Shown: piece by piece, positions 10,902 to 21,787 of the stretch
Layout: every line of letters begins with the position of its first letter
How positions within the stretch are numbered: the stretch's first letter is position 1
Assembly: GCA_030435675.1 (NCBI GenBank)
Contig: CM059624.1
Span: 7,960,769 to 8,024,768, forward strand
DNA length: 64,000 nt
Reading direction: 5' to 3'
DNA from: Steinernema hermaphroditum
Taxonomy: Eukaryota > Nematoda > Chromadorea > Rhabditida > Steinernematidae
Program-made: the position numbers and the translations under genes
Notes under the pieces: generated by a model
Told to the model about the DNA's origin: nothing
Databases searched by the model: none
What the model saw: the letters and a program-made list of their open reading frames with translations, nothing else

Positions 10902-13900
10902 ATGTGCTCGAACGCCTCTTCTTCTGCCGATGACGATGTGTTCGTATCACTGAAGGAAGCCGACCGAAATCTGATCACAGAAGCCATTTCGAACATCTCT
11001 GTGAAGAAGACGCAGAAGCTGCTGGATCTACTGCAAACGTTGGGGTGCGTTCCGCTGAGTGTTTTCTCCCAGTGACCTCTCTGTTCAGGCCTCGACTCAC
11101 TCATGACGACCGCGACGAGCGTTTGGCCAGTATCGCCATCGTCGTCTCCGTACTTCGCCGTTTACCTCCGAGCTTTTTGAAGATAAAAGAAGGTTCGACC
11201 ATAATGTTCAAGCGCTATATCCCTTTTGTCTCTTAGTCGAGCTGTTGTTGGAGTTCTTTGTGGCCCGTGTCGAAGATGCTGCCCTCATCGGAGGCTGCGT
11301 CTTTTCGGGGATCCACTATATTGTCCACAATTACGGAGAATCCTTCCGGTTGTCCACCGAATTAGTTTACGAACGCCTCTTCAAGGACGGAAACGTGCAG
11401 AGCTGGACTCACAAAGACCGTTTGCTCCAGCTGGAGATTTTTGAGAAACTGATTCCATGCTTCAGTAAGGCAATGTGTGTTGCTCATTCCAAGGTCTCCG
11501 TTTAGAGTCGGCTTCAAGTGCTAGTGGCTTCGACTTCGTGCTGTCCTTCATCAGAGCTGCTGGTGGTGAGCGCGACCCTCGCTGCCTACTCAAGGTCTTT
11601 CAGCTTTTCTGTGTTATCACTCAGGAGTTCAGCCTAGGTATGTCCACTGCTAACATTTCGCTGTTCAGTACTGTTCTTCAGGACCCTTTGTCGAGGATAT
11701 GTTCGAAGTGGTTGCCTGTTACTACCCGATTGAATTCAAGCCGGTGAGTGGCCACTGAACACTGCAAAGCTTATGTCGCCTGCTTCAGAAGGAAAGCGAT
11801 ACCATAACCAGAGAAATGCTTGCAGTGGGTTGCGAGTCATGTCTTCTTGCTCACAAAAGCTTCCACCTATACTGCTACCAGCTGATTACGGAGAAGCTCC
11901 TTGACGAAGAAGTCGAGGAGTGCACTCGTCTGGAAACATGCGGATTCCTAGCTCGAGCATGCGATGTGTTTCCACCAAATACCATTTATCAACACCTCGA
12001 TGATATCCTGGCCGCGATCCGAAGGATCATTCTGAATCCTGCTACGAAGAATCCGGAGAAGCGAGCGCCAACTGAAGTTGAGGAAGCGATCAAGTCGGTT
12101 GTTCGCGCATTAGAGCATGACGAGAAGGTATACGGTAGCGTTCGTAAGTTCCTTTGATTTCCTTTTCCTTGCAGAAAGGCACCGAAGGGCTTCGATTTAT
12201 TTCGGAAACTCTCCTGGAAAGTATGTGACGCTCGCTGCGGATGGTTCTTCATGTTTGGTTTTAGACTGCGAGCCGTTCGTGCTCCAAGCAGAAATGGGCC
12301 TGATGGGCAAGGCCATGTGCCTCTTGAAGGCTGCAGCCAACTGCAACGCCGAGACACTGGCCACTTCGATTGTTCCCAAAGTTTTTTACTGGCTCGGCGC
12401 TCTTGCGCGCGGTACTACCGCTAGTTCTGCCAACAAGGCGGAGATAGTGGCCGAAACAGTCGCCCTTTACCCAGAGTGGTGTGAGCTCGCTGCTATCCTA
12501 ACAAGTTAGTGATGCGCCTACCGTAATTTGCACATCAGCGATTTATTGCAGAAAAATATCTCGTTGATAATGTCACGGATATTTTTGGAGATCTGAGCGC
12601 TGCTGCTGAAAGGTGTCCCGAAGAAGCCTACCAAGCTGAATACGAGTGTGCAGCGGTAGGAAATCACCACAGCTTTCTTATCTCCGATGCGAATTTTAGG
12701 TTTATGTTGACAGTCTATCTGAGAAGATAGATCTCTCCCAAATTTGTTCACGATTTGTAAAACGGGCTTGCTCGGACTACAAAAGATCCGAGCTGCATGA
12801 CTCTATCCTGAAATTTATTCGGAATTCGGCAGAGAAGTGCTTCGGTATAGTGAAGCCACTTATCGAAGAATACACGGATGAAGAAGCAAAATTTGTGATG
12901 GCCGCTGAGTGCATCCACAATATCGAGTCTTTAGAGCAGCTTGCGAAGCTTTTGATGGCGGATATGGAGAAGAACAGTATATCACGCATCTGATGCACGT
13001 GCCAGTAATTGAGCATTACAGGCCTCACAGCTGAAAAAACGAGATCCTTGCTGCATGTTGCCGAAAGAGTTCGGAGCGATGAAGCAGTGCTCAGCAAGTT
13101 TGTTGAAATTGTCGTCCTTCTTCTCGGTGTGAGGCTGGAAAAAAGCGACGGACAGTCTGAAGAAATTGACCTTCTTGCGGGCTTTATTCAGGATATCGGA
13201 TTAGTTCTTTCCGAAAAGTGCGGGCATTTCTTTGGGTCTGTTTATGTTCTTTATATTATAGGAACCGCGTTGAAATCAGCGATTTTGTGCACCGAAACCT
13301 CGCTTCGACCGACATAAGATCAAAAACTGTCAGGCTCGCTCTCCCTTTTCTGATGCAAACGCAAAACAAGGAAGAATTTCGCTCTACTTACAACGCTGTG
13401 GCCGGAGAAGAATATCAAGCAGAATCCATTTATGTTCAGTCGGCCTATCTGAACAAGTTCGGCGAGGAATTGGCACCCATTGAGTCCACCAATTGGGAGC
13501 TGGACTTCAGGAGGACCGTCAACAACGCACGTGCCCTTCTCCTTGCTGGAACGCCATCGTCGCTGGTCGCCATGAAAAATGCAAAAACTCTCCTTTTTGC
13601 CGTTTACTTTTATATTCGCTTTAGATTTTTGACACCGCAATCAGGACCACAAACGATCCAGAAAGGACGGCTTTTGTGCAACAAGTGATGAGCCAAGAAT
13701 TGCTGAACTTCAGTGACCGTAGATTTAATCCAGAAAAGTGCCGCTTAAGATGTACGATGTTGTGGAGACAAAGGCGTGTGATGCGTTCTTCTTCTTATCA
13801 CAAACACAACACAATTTTAGGATCTTTTGCCAAATGGTTCCTGTAATAATGGAGAAGTTCCGTTTGGTTCAGAAGGAAAACGTTGGAGCGCTGAACACCT

Positions 13901-14478
13901 TCTTCTCCGTTCTCGGACCACTTCTGGAAATCGGCAGTGCAGTTCCCGTTAACATTTCGAGAGAACTCAAGCTGGTATTTGACGTCTCACCTCCGAATGC
14001 AGAAACCTGTTCCATTTTCAGCTTTTACCGATCTTTACACAGGCTCTCAAAATCGAGAACTTCGATCTAAACACCCTGGAACTGCTGCTGAACGGGATGT
14101 CCAGCCTCCTGAAGCTGGCCGACTTAATGGACGTCCCGAACGAACAGTTATCAGCGATGTGCAACGGCCTCGCCACAGTAGTCGAGAAGCAAAGGAGCAT
14201 TGTGAGTATCGTTATTCAGCGTGCAGCTCCTAAACAAATTTTCTAGAAGACCGTGCTGACTGCCCTGGAATGTCTCGACGCCCTAGTGAAGCGAGGGCCA
14301 AAAGACCGACTGTTGCCTTTTCACTCACATGTGGTGAAGAGCATCGTTGCTGCGACTGGATCGTCGAAGCGCGTGTTGCGTAGGGCAGCCGCCGTCACGA
14401 GAAACAATTGGTCAGTCCATGCAGGAAGCATAGCTCTCTAAAACGTGACTTTTCAGGGAGCTCATAATTACGGTGTAA
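10902..14478 (+). CDS. mms-19: MMS19, cytosolic iron-sulfur assembly targeting protein (HEAT repeats)
   Basis: Seventeen exons join in frame to about 947 aa, near the usual MMS19 length of about 1,000. MMS19 is the adaptor of the cytosolic Fe-S targeting complex that delivers clusters to nuclear DNA-maintenance enzymes such as XPD, and it was first known from nucleotide-excision repair. Exons: 10902-11044, 11089-11192, 11237-11464, 11506-11637, 11682-11743, 11789-12127, 12175-12220, 12265-12504, 12552-12655, 12700-12976, 13022-13217, 13262-13565, 13625-13773, 13821-13974, 14022-14201, 14247-14410, 14457-14478. Family landmarks are the N-terminal block (ELLLEFFVARVED), EFSLGPFVEDMFEVVACYYP, and the C-terminal HEAT stretch (LLPFHSHVVKSIV...KRVLRRAAAVTR). 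The start was chosen because a TTTAG acceptor lies 2 nt upstream. The intron after 13773 needs a GC donor. Confidence 0.9.
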
Positions 14479-14482
14479 ATGG

Positions 14483-14488
14483 AATAAA
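14483..14488 (+). terminator. Poly(A) signal of mms-19
   Basis: AATAAA begins 5 nt after the mms-19 stop codon, the only such hexamer between the convergent mms-19 and DNAJC8-like stops on this strand. The 3' UTR would be very short. Confidence 0.6.
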
Positions 14489-14577
14489 AAGCTATGAGAG
14501 ATTTGATTTTAATGCATAAAGTTAACAAGACCAAAGAAGCGCTAATAAATAGCTGTATTTACAGTCAGCAACTTAAC

Positions 14578-15330
14578 TCATTTCTTGGCTGTAGCTGTAT
14601 GTGTGGATGCGGACGACGTTTCGAGCTTCGTCTTCGGTGGACGGAATCCGGCTCCGGCGAAGCTTTGACCTTTCGATGCCTTCTTTGCCTTCTTGCTGAC
14701 GAAGTCGCGCCAGCTTCCCCGCCGCTCGTCGCGTGTTTCTTCGTAGGTCTTCTGGAACTCTTCCTCGCGTTTCCTCTTCTCCGCAGCGGTCCTCTGTTCG
14801 TCAGCAAGTCGTTTCTTCTCCTCGTTGGCTCGTTCTTCCAACGTTCTCCGCTTCTTTTCTCTGTCGGCAAACATCCTTGTCACCGTAGCCCAAAGCGCCT
14901 TATTGTAACCTTCCGGTGAGTCTTCTTCGATCGGGCAGGTTTTGCCTTCCTTCTTGAGCTTTCGTCGCTTTTCGCTCATAGCGATAGCCAGTCGTGCTCG
15001 AGCTTCGGTGTACATATCCCGGCACTTGGAAAGTTCGTCCGGATCTTCGAGCTGCTCCATCGACTTCTTGATGACATCGAAGGCTTTCTGCGCTCGCTCA
15101 ATGTCCGCGGCATTCCGATCAGGGTGAATGAGCAGCGAGAGCTGCTTGTACTTTTTGCGAGCGGCCGCCAAGTCGGTTTCGGGGTCAATCTGCAGCACTT
15201 CGAACGGATTCAGATTCAGGTAGGTCGAGCCAGGTCTGAGCAGGCGATCTATCTGCTGCTTCGACGTTAACGTGGCGTCTTTCTTCTCTGTGTTCTTCAA
15301 ATCGCTGTAGAACTGATCGAAGTCACTCAT
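14578..15330 (-). CDS. DNAJC8-type J-domain protein (spliceosome-associated)
   Basis: A single exon encodes 250 aa, the usual DNAJC8 length (about 253). The J domain spans about residues 48-115: NPFEVLQIDPETDLAAARKK, YKQLSLLIHPDRN with the HPD tripeptide, and AQKAFDVIKKSMEQL. A long charged helix follows (EKKRRTLEERANEEKKR, ETRDERRGSWRDFV), then a basic tail with KKAKKASKG, likely a nuclear localisation signal. DNAJC8 orthologues are nuclear Hsp70 co-chaperones found with spliceosomal and SR-protein complexes. The frame extends 7 codons further upstream, but ATG 15330 (MSDFDQFYSDL) is preferred because a TTCCAG acceptor lies about 11 nt upstream of it. The gene converges on mms-19 (99 bp between stops) and diverges from nxf-1. 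Confidence 0.9.
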   Translation of the reverse strand: MSDFDQFYSDLKNTEKKDATLTSKQQIDRLLRPGSTYLNLNPFEVLQIDPETDLAAARKKYKQLSLLIHPDRNAADIERAQKAFDVIKKSMEQLEDPDELSKCRDMYTEARARLAIAMSEKRRKLKKEGKTCPIEEDSPEGYNKALWATVTRMFADREKKRRTLEERANEEKKRLADEQRTAAEKRKREEEFQKTYEETRDERRGSWRDFVSKKAKKASKGQSFAGAGFRPPKTKLETSSASTHTATAKK

Positions 15331-15747
15331 TTTAGCGCACCTCTGGAACAAGATGGTTATTAAAGGCTCGGATCATCGCAAACAGGGGCCAAAAAAAACC
15401 TCGCAAAACACGAATTCGGTACTCAAAAAGCGGACAAAAGCGCAACCTGGCGAAGATGGCGAAGAAAAATAGGTCACGTAGAAAGAAAATTCATTTCTGC
15501 ACAAATACGAACGTAGGCCGTTTATCGGAGTCGGGTGCTCCCGAGGGGAAAACATTGTCTGTCTCGTCTTTGGAGTCGCGAACATGTGATTGTGGAGCCC
15601 GCATTCACAGGGCGATATTCGAAAAGTTGGAGATCGTTGGAAAGTCGCCGTATACATTTTGGGGACATTCGAGCTGGCCGCGACTACTTGTACTTCTTCA
15701 TCAGTCCCTCGGTTTCATGGTTTCTTTTTATTTCCAGAGCATCAGTC
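15331..15747. promoter_or_regulatory. Divergent upstream region between the DNAJC8-like gene and nxf-1
   Basis: This 417 bp spacer contains overlapping open frames on both strands (for example a plus-strand ATG at 15456), but none gives recognisable protein sequence or a convincing splice series. It is treated as the shared promoter and leader. A TTTATTTCCAG acceptor just before the nxf-1 ATG is a likely spliced-leader addition site. Confidence 0.45.
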
Positions 15748-18426
15748 ATGTCCGGGGATCATCGCAGTCGCCGCGATGTGAAGTCGCGCACCATGAATCG
15801 CTTCCGCGGCTTGCACGACGATGACGAAGGAAACGGGACCTACGATAATAATGTAAAGGATGCTTAGAGTGAATTTAATCATTCCGATGCGATTTTCAGC
15901 GACGTCGAGGTGGTCTGGCCGGTTTGCTCAGCCGCGTTAGTGCTGGCGCCAATGCTGGTCAATTACTTCGCAGAATCGCGGAGAAACGTCAACGCGAAGA
16001 AGCTAGGGGAACCGCAGGTCGTGCGGAAAACAGGCCTATGGTGTACATGGTCAAGGTACGCTTGGCTTCCAGTTGAAATCACTGGTAATTTCTCGCTTTC
16101 AGTTCTTGAAGGCCGGAAAAGCAGCACCAGACGCAATTGTCAAGGCTGTTTCCCAGCGCATGGTGAACTTCAAGCCATATCTCATACGTCCTGATGAGAA
16201 GGGAAATATGCTTTTCTACGTGTCCGATGAGGAAGCAGCAGAGGCTCTTAAGGGAATGAACCGAAGAATATGCGATCCAAAGACATCAATGAAGTATCCA
16301 ATTGTCGTGGTCAAGACTGCTGCTACTTGGAATAAAATACCCCCAGAGAACGTCGAAATCATTAAGGTATACCTCTTTTATTTCACATCACTACTCTCTT
16401 TTGGCTGCATTTGCAGACGGCCATCAAGCGGCGTTTCAATGAGGCTGAAATGTCCCTGGATCTAACGGACTTTAGCAATGACCAGGAATTCAAATCTCAT
16501 GGGATTATGGTTGCCTTAACGCGGAACGAAGTGATGATCGCAGTCGCAGACATCATTGATGAGCTCTTCAGCGGTATAACGGCATTGAGCTTGAAGGTGA
16601 GTCCTTTACAGGAACGGATTTATGATGTATTTATGTTGTTCAGAACAATCGTCTTCGTACTCTTGATTATGTCGCCAATTTGATCTATCGAGCCCCAAAA
16701 GTCAAGGTTCTGGATCTTTCCAGCAATGCGGTATGAACACGCCAATTGCGCTTTATTAATAATTAATTTCAGATTGAAAAGGACGAGCAGCTGCAAAAGC
16801 TTCGCGGCTGGAACATTGAAACCCTGTTTATGGAGAACTGCCCTATTAGCACCACCTTCAACGATGGTTTGGATTACGTCAGGTTTGCGTTTAATTGTCC
16901 TATTTCTTGGTGCGCTCCTGGCTGGCTGCGTCAACTTTTTAGTGGACGTGTTGATGTCGGCTGTTCACCAACCCAAACTATCACCACTATTGCTTATTCA
17001 ACTTACTGTTCAGAATGGTTCACTCAGTTTTCCCTGCTGTAACGGCTTTGGTATGCTAGAAAGTGTGGTTCGTGGAGTTTATATGTGATTCAATTTAGGA
17101 TGGAGTTGCAGTCACCAGAGAAATTGACGTAACCGAGACTGTTGGAGGACCCACTAAAGAGGAACTGGAGTTGCCTGTCGTCAGAGTGAGTGCCTATCAG
17201 CTCTATCGCGTAATTTGTCGTCTTTAGAATGGCTTTTCCCCTGATCCTGCACTAGAAGCAACTATCAAAAATTTCATTGTTGAGTACCTCGGTCTCTACG
17301 ATGGTGAAAATGGCAAGAAGACACGGCAAAAGCTTTTTGATGCATATGATGATGAGGTAAGAAAGCGAGCACGGTTGCGTAACGATATCGATTTACTTAG
17401 GCTACATTTACCTGCGTCCAGGAGAATCTATTCGACGGTATATGCAGACCTGATTATCCTGATCCGTATGTATGTAGTTTGTGATAGAGTAACGATCTGG
17501 CGGCTTTGTAGAGACGCTTGCAAGTACTACCGAAGAAATAGTCATAACATCTGCCACGAGGAAAAGTGGAATCGCTACAGAGAAAAAATCGTCAAGAGTG
17601 GAAGGATGGCTATCGCGGCTGAGCTGAGTACAATGCCATTGACAACGCACATAATGGATTCCCTAGTTCTGGATATTTACTCAGTGGCTGTAAGTGTTCG
17701 AATGATGCAATGTGTAGACTGATATGTCGTGGTTTAGGACAGCTTCCTTTCGTTTACATTGCAAGGACTATTTCGCGATGGAACCGAAGCTTTCAAGAAC
17801 GATGGAGACATGTGCTATTTCTCACGCACATTTGTTGTTTTACCAAGAGATGGAGGGTATGTGGCGAAGCTTATTTCCTCTCCTTTCATGGCGGACGTTT
17901 TAGTCGAGTCGTCGTTGTGAATGACATGCTGACCGTCAGTGCGATTAGTGATTTGACGTTAACCAGGTACAAGCACCTCCTCACCAAGGCATCGGTTGCG
18001 TCACTTGAGGTATATGAGTGTCTTGTTCTCTTCGGTACATTTAGTGATTTAAGCAACCTGCACAACCTGCTACGACGAGCGAAACTATGACAGCCATGGC
18101 CCAGATGAATGTGAATACAACGGTGCAGCCAGTAACGCAACCACAATTGATGCAACCGCAAGCGGTACAGCCTCAACTGGCGCAGACTCCCTCTACTTCC
18201 GCTTACGATACGACTGATCCCAACATTAGAAAGCAAATGGTTGATCAGTTCTGTATTCAAAGTGGTATGAAGCCAGAATGGGCTACGAAATGCTTGGAAG
18301 ATCAAAATTGGAATTACGAGGTTTGTTTTTAAACGCTAACATGTTTAAGCGGTTCACATTTTAGGCTGCTGGAAAGGTGTTTATGGATTTGAAGGATCAA
18401 ATACCACGAGAAGCTTTTCAATAGGA
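15748..18426 (+). CDS. nxf-1: NXF1/TAP nuclear mRNA export receptor
   Basis: Roughly fifteen exons read through in frame. NXF1 carries spliced mRNPs through nuclear pores together with NXT1. Visible domains in order are: a basic, Arg-rich N terminus (RRRGGLAGLLSRVSAG); an RRM-like fold (MVYMVKFLKAGKAAPDAIV...MLFYVSDEEAAEALKGMN); leucine-rich repeats (LSLKNNRLRTLDYVANLIYR, KVKVLDLSSNAI, NIETLFMENCP); an NTF2-like domain (NFIVEYLGLYDG, KLFDAYDDEATFTC, YYRRNSHNI, FVVLPRDGGRVVVVNDML); a Pro/Gln linker; and a C-terminal TAP-C/UBA domain (DQFCIQSGMKPEWATKCLED, NWNYEAAGKVF). The start ATG (MSGDHRSRR) follows a TTTCCAG acceptor. The splice joint between the NTF2-like domain and the Pro/Gln linker (about 17965-18053) is the least certain. 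Confidence 0.93.
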
Positions 18427-21400
18427 TGTTCTGCTATTTGTTGTTATTTGTCCGTCATTTTCGTGGAATGTATCTGTGGTTTGTGTGTTTCCTCTAGTGT
18501 GCTCCGGGAGGGGAATATTGCTCCAGGCTCATCTTTTTACTTCGCTAGCTTAAGTTTAGGGCCCTCAGCTCCTTGTACTCCGCATCTCATTGATAACCAG
18601 TCACGCGTCTTTCTATTCTGCCCCGACTTGTCGGGAGTGGTGCTCAACATCCCGCACCGTTGTTCATTTGAGTGTGCTCTGAGAACTCCTGCCTACTTGG
18701 GGATTTCCGTGACGTCCCCAAAGTAGTTCCTTTCGATTTCATTGAGTATATGGAGGACAAGTATGTTTGCTGGGTACTAAGCTGAGAGTTACGCTCATCT
18801 AAAGCAGTCTGGAGCCTTCTTCCCCTCGCATGGCTCACTAACATGTCCTTTACCTTTGTTGTGGTGCCAATGACTTTGCTTTGTTAGTCAATGACGTGTA
18901 GAGTATATTCTGATCTATTGTTGCTGCTATGTTCTATGAATGTGTTGTTCGAGAAGTGTCTTGGTCATCGATGGGCGACCGTAGCGGTCCGAAGATTATG
19001 CGCAGAGAGAACGTTGATATCAAATCAGCGTATTTGCATTACGAGCACCGCTACTCCAGATCAAGAAGACAAACAGTTTCGGAGTAATCTGGACGCTGAG
19101 AGGGGCTTACACAAGTGAGATAATCTCGGAAAAAGAGGCAGGGTCGACGGCTTCGGCGGAAGCCTCGCATGAGTCAAAGCCACTAATTAGCTTTGAATTT
19201 CAAATTCGCGTTCTAGAAAACACGAATCTTCGTGGAAAGGCTTCGCCGAAGCGAAATTAATATTTTTGGCGTCGGAAAGGCGTTGTTTGCGTCCCTTTGC
19301 GTGTTTGTGTTTGAGGCTTCGCCTCGCGAACGCTGCTTTTTAAGTCCTCGGAGCGCCTCGCGAAGCCGACGACTTCTACTCTCGCGGCGACCTAATTAGC
19401 ACCGAGGTCTTTGGTCGGTCCTGCACTCTCCCGTCTTCCACAAAAGTCGTAGGTTCCGAACTGATTAGAGCAGTTTTAATTCGCAGTTGGCCCTAAAGTG
19501 CAACTGTAATTAGCAGTGGTACCATCGCGGGGGTTCATTAGCCGCCGAGTAATTCGGAATGTCCGTAGGCCACGCGGTTCACTCACCGGTTCCTCGTCCG
19601 TTTCGGCGTTCATCGATCGACTTTTTTCCTTTTTGCGCCCCTTCGGTCTCCAGCACATTTGAGCTGGAGATTAGATAAAATTCACGGGTTTTTCACAGCG
19701 CCAGATCGCCCCCACAGCGGCCCCTTCGCTCGGCTTCGGTCCTGACGACCGTAGCCATCAAAGTGCATTTTTTTGTGGCGAACAGTGGCCCTTGTAAAGC
19801 GGGTGCACCCCTACCATGTTTTCGGAACCCGCTCCTCGATCGGCGCCACCGCGTCTGATCGATCTGCGCGAATTCCGGAGGCGCACCCCTCCTGATAAGT
19901 GGACTTCCTCTCCGAAAGGATCGTCGATTAGAGTTCGGTTGGACGGTACCGCGCGGAGCATTGGAATGCGAAGAAGGTGATAAACAAAAACAGTCGAGCT
20001 CCACACAGTCTTGAAGGGGCTCCTCGACGCTCGGGGTGCTTCGGAGCCAAGGTGGGGATTACGGTAGTCCGTGGAAATTGGCATTCTCTGGACGCAGCAC
20101 TGGTAAAAGTGTTGCATGGGAGAGTAGTTAAAGTGTCGATGTGGTGTATTGGTCAAAGCCCTTGGCTTGCGTGCGCGCCGCCAGGGTTCAATGCCGGGCG
20201 ATGAAGACAAAATACCCTATTCCTCCAGATGAACCATGAAGGGATTGATTAGTCTTTCTGAGTCTTTTTTCTTTGCATTCCGTCGGAGGAACACATTTAC
20301 TGCCGACTTATTGTTTCGTTGCAAAGCATCGCATGCGGTGATAAGACGATCTGTTAAGTCTTCGATTAGGGAAGACAGAGCGGCAGACGGTTCAAAGGTG
20401 ATTGGCAGTATTTGCTAAAAAGCAGACGATTGTTTTGGGTCCCTGACGGCCACAGAGAATCGAAGGGCGTTCTTTGAAGGCACTGTGCAGTGGTAAAAGG
20501 CGTGAAGGGGGAGGAACCGCTTGCAGCGACTGGCCAAAGGTCAGCGGTGAAGATAACGCGGAAGCCCGGAGGCCATTGGCGACCCGTGTCCGTCGCTCTG
20601 GGTGCACCGCGTTCTCCGATGCCAAAGTTCTCCCGCTCGTCTTCTTCTCCGTCGCCGCTTTCTCCGCCTCCACTCGCGCGGTGATATTTGATAACGAAGG
20701 ACGTCGGGCGCCTCGACATTTTCTCTCCCGACTCTACAGTTCCGTGCGGAGTTCCAACGGGGCGCTTGGCCCCCCGGTCCATCGAGGAAAATATGTTTTT
20801 TTTTGCGAAGGATTGCTGCGCGGAACGGAAGCATCGTCGACTCGCTCGTCAGCTGTGTTTTTGTCTCGGCTGTTCACGTGCGCTCCACGCTACTTCCCCC
20901 TCGGACCCTTAGCGCCTACGTGACTTCTGAACCACTGCCAAGGGGCGCCGGGAGAGGTTTGGCAACGGTATCTGCCGGAGCGACCGAACCTCGCCGCGCC
21001 CCTCTCTAATCCGCATTAGGCTCTGAAAAGTGAAAAAACGCAAAATATGTCGCCACATTAATCTCTGATCACTCGCTTCGCGCACCAAACGTGCGTCTTA
21101 TCAGCTCATCAGGGTGTTAAATGCTCTCCTCGTCGCCTTCGACGTCGGCGGACGTTCTTCTCCGTCTCCTCGTTTCGTGTTCCTCAAATGGGCGGCCCAG
21201 TTGCCGAGCCGAAGCGCACGCTTCCCGCTTCTTCCGTACTCCGAAACGCAGCCGAGTGAGTAATCGTCTTTTCGGACGGATTCGGGCTAGCCGGGGCCCT
21301 TTTTGCGCACTCCACCGCGGTTTACGTAGTTGTAATGACGCCGAATTACGAGAGCGTTCCCACGGTCGTTCGCACGGCGTGGAAGTCTCTCGGAAACAGA

Positions 21401-21701
21401 GTGATGCGTTTTTGCAGTCCTGATAAGGTCCAGGAACTCGTATAAACAGCAATTCGAACATCTTTCCTCCGGAAGCCTTTCCCACAGCTTCTCCTTTAGT
21501 ACTGTATCCAGATACCGTAATCGGAGTGGCGACAAGACCGGCAACCGCTGGGCCGGGGCGCGCTTGCCTTGGGGTCCACGGAGAGGGGCAGGGTTAGGAA
21601 TGCTCCGGCGAGTACTTTGCACCTGACCGCGATCGCTCGGGGCGGCGCCTCGGGCACCGGCCACGGCGAAAATAGGCGCTGCCGATCTCGCGGACGCGGC
21701 C
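18427..21701. other. 3.3 kb intergenic region between nxf-1 and the arylsulfatase gene
   Basis: No gene was supported. Around 19150-19380 the sequence repeats small inverted words such as GCTTCGCCGAAGC and GAGGCTTCGCCTC, which could form short hairpins. Around 20110-20205 there is a tRNA-like stretch, considered and rejected elsewhere in this report. 20400-21650 is GC-rich with open frames on both strands that look like chance. Confidence 0.45.
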
Positions 21702-21708
21702 TATAAAA
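21702..21708 (+). promoter_or_regulatory. TATA box of the arylsulfatase gene
   Basis: TATAAAA sits in a GC-rich context (GGCCTATAAAAGGCG), 80 nt before the chosen ATG and about 35 nt before an ATTCCAG acceptor-like site at 21744. TATA-containing promoters in nematodes often drive strongly regulated genes. Confidence 0.65.
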
Positions 21709-21787
21709 GGCGACCCGAATCTAAGCGGCCCTATCCATTCCAGGTAATTCACTCGCACATGGAATGCTGAATCCGTCGGCTCACTCC

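Noticed and set aside
15456..15824. Plus-strand ATG frame starting MAKKNRSRRKK upstream of nxf-1
   Set aside because: The basic start is suggestive, but the rest lacks similarity and runs out of frame through the nxf-1 leader and first exon.
20120..20205. tRNA-like stretch: A-box-like TGGTGTATTGGTC and B-box-like GGTTCAATGCC at tRNA spacing
   Set aside because: The acceptor, anticodon and T stems do not pair convincingly, and the B box has mismatches to the consensus. It may be a decayed tRNA or SINE. A covariance-model scan (tRNAscan-SE) would decide.
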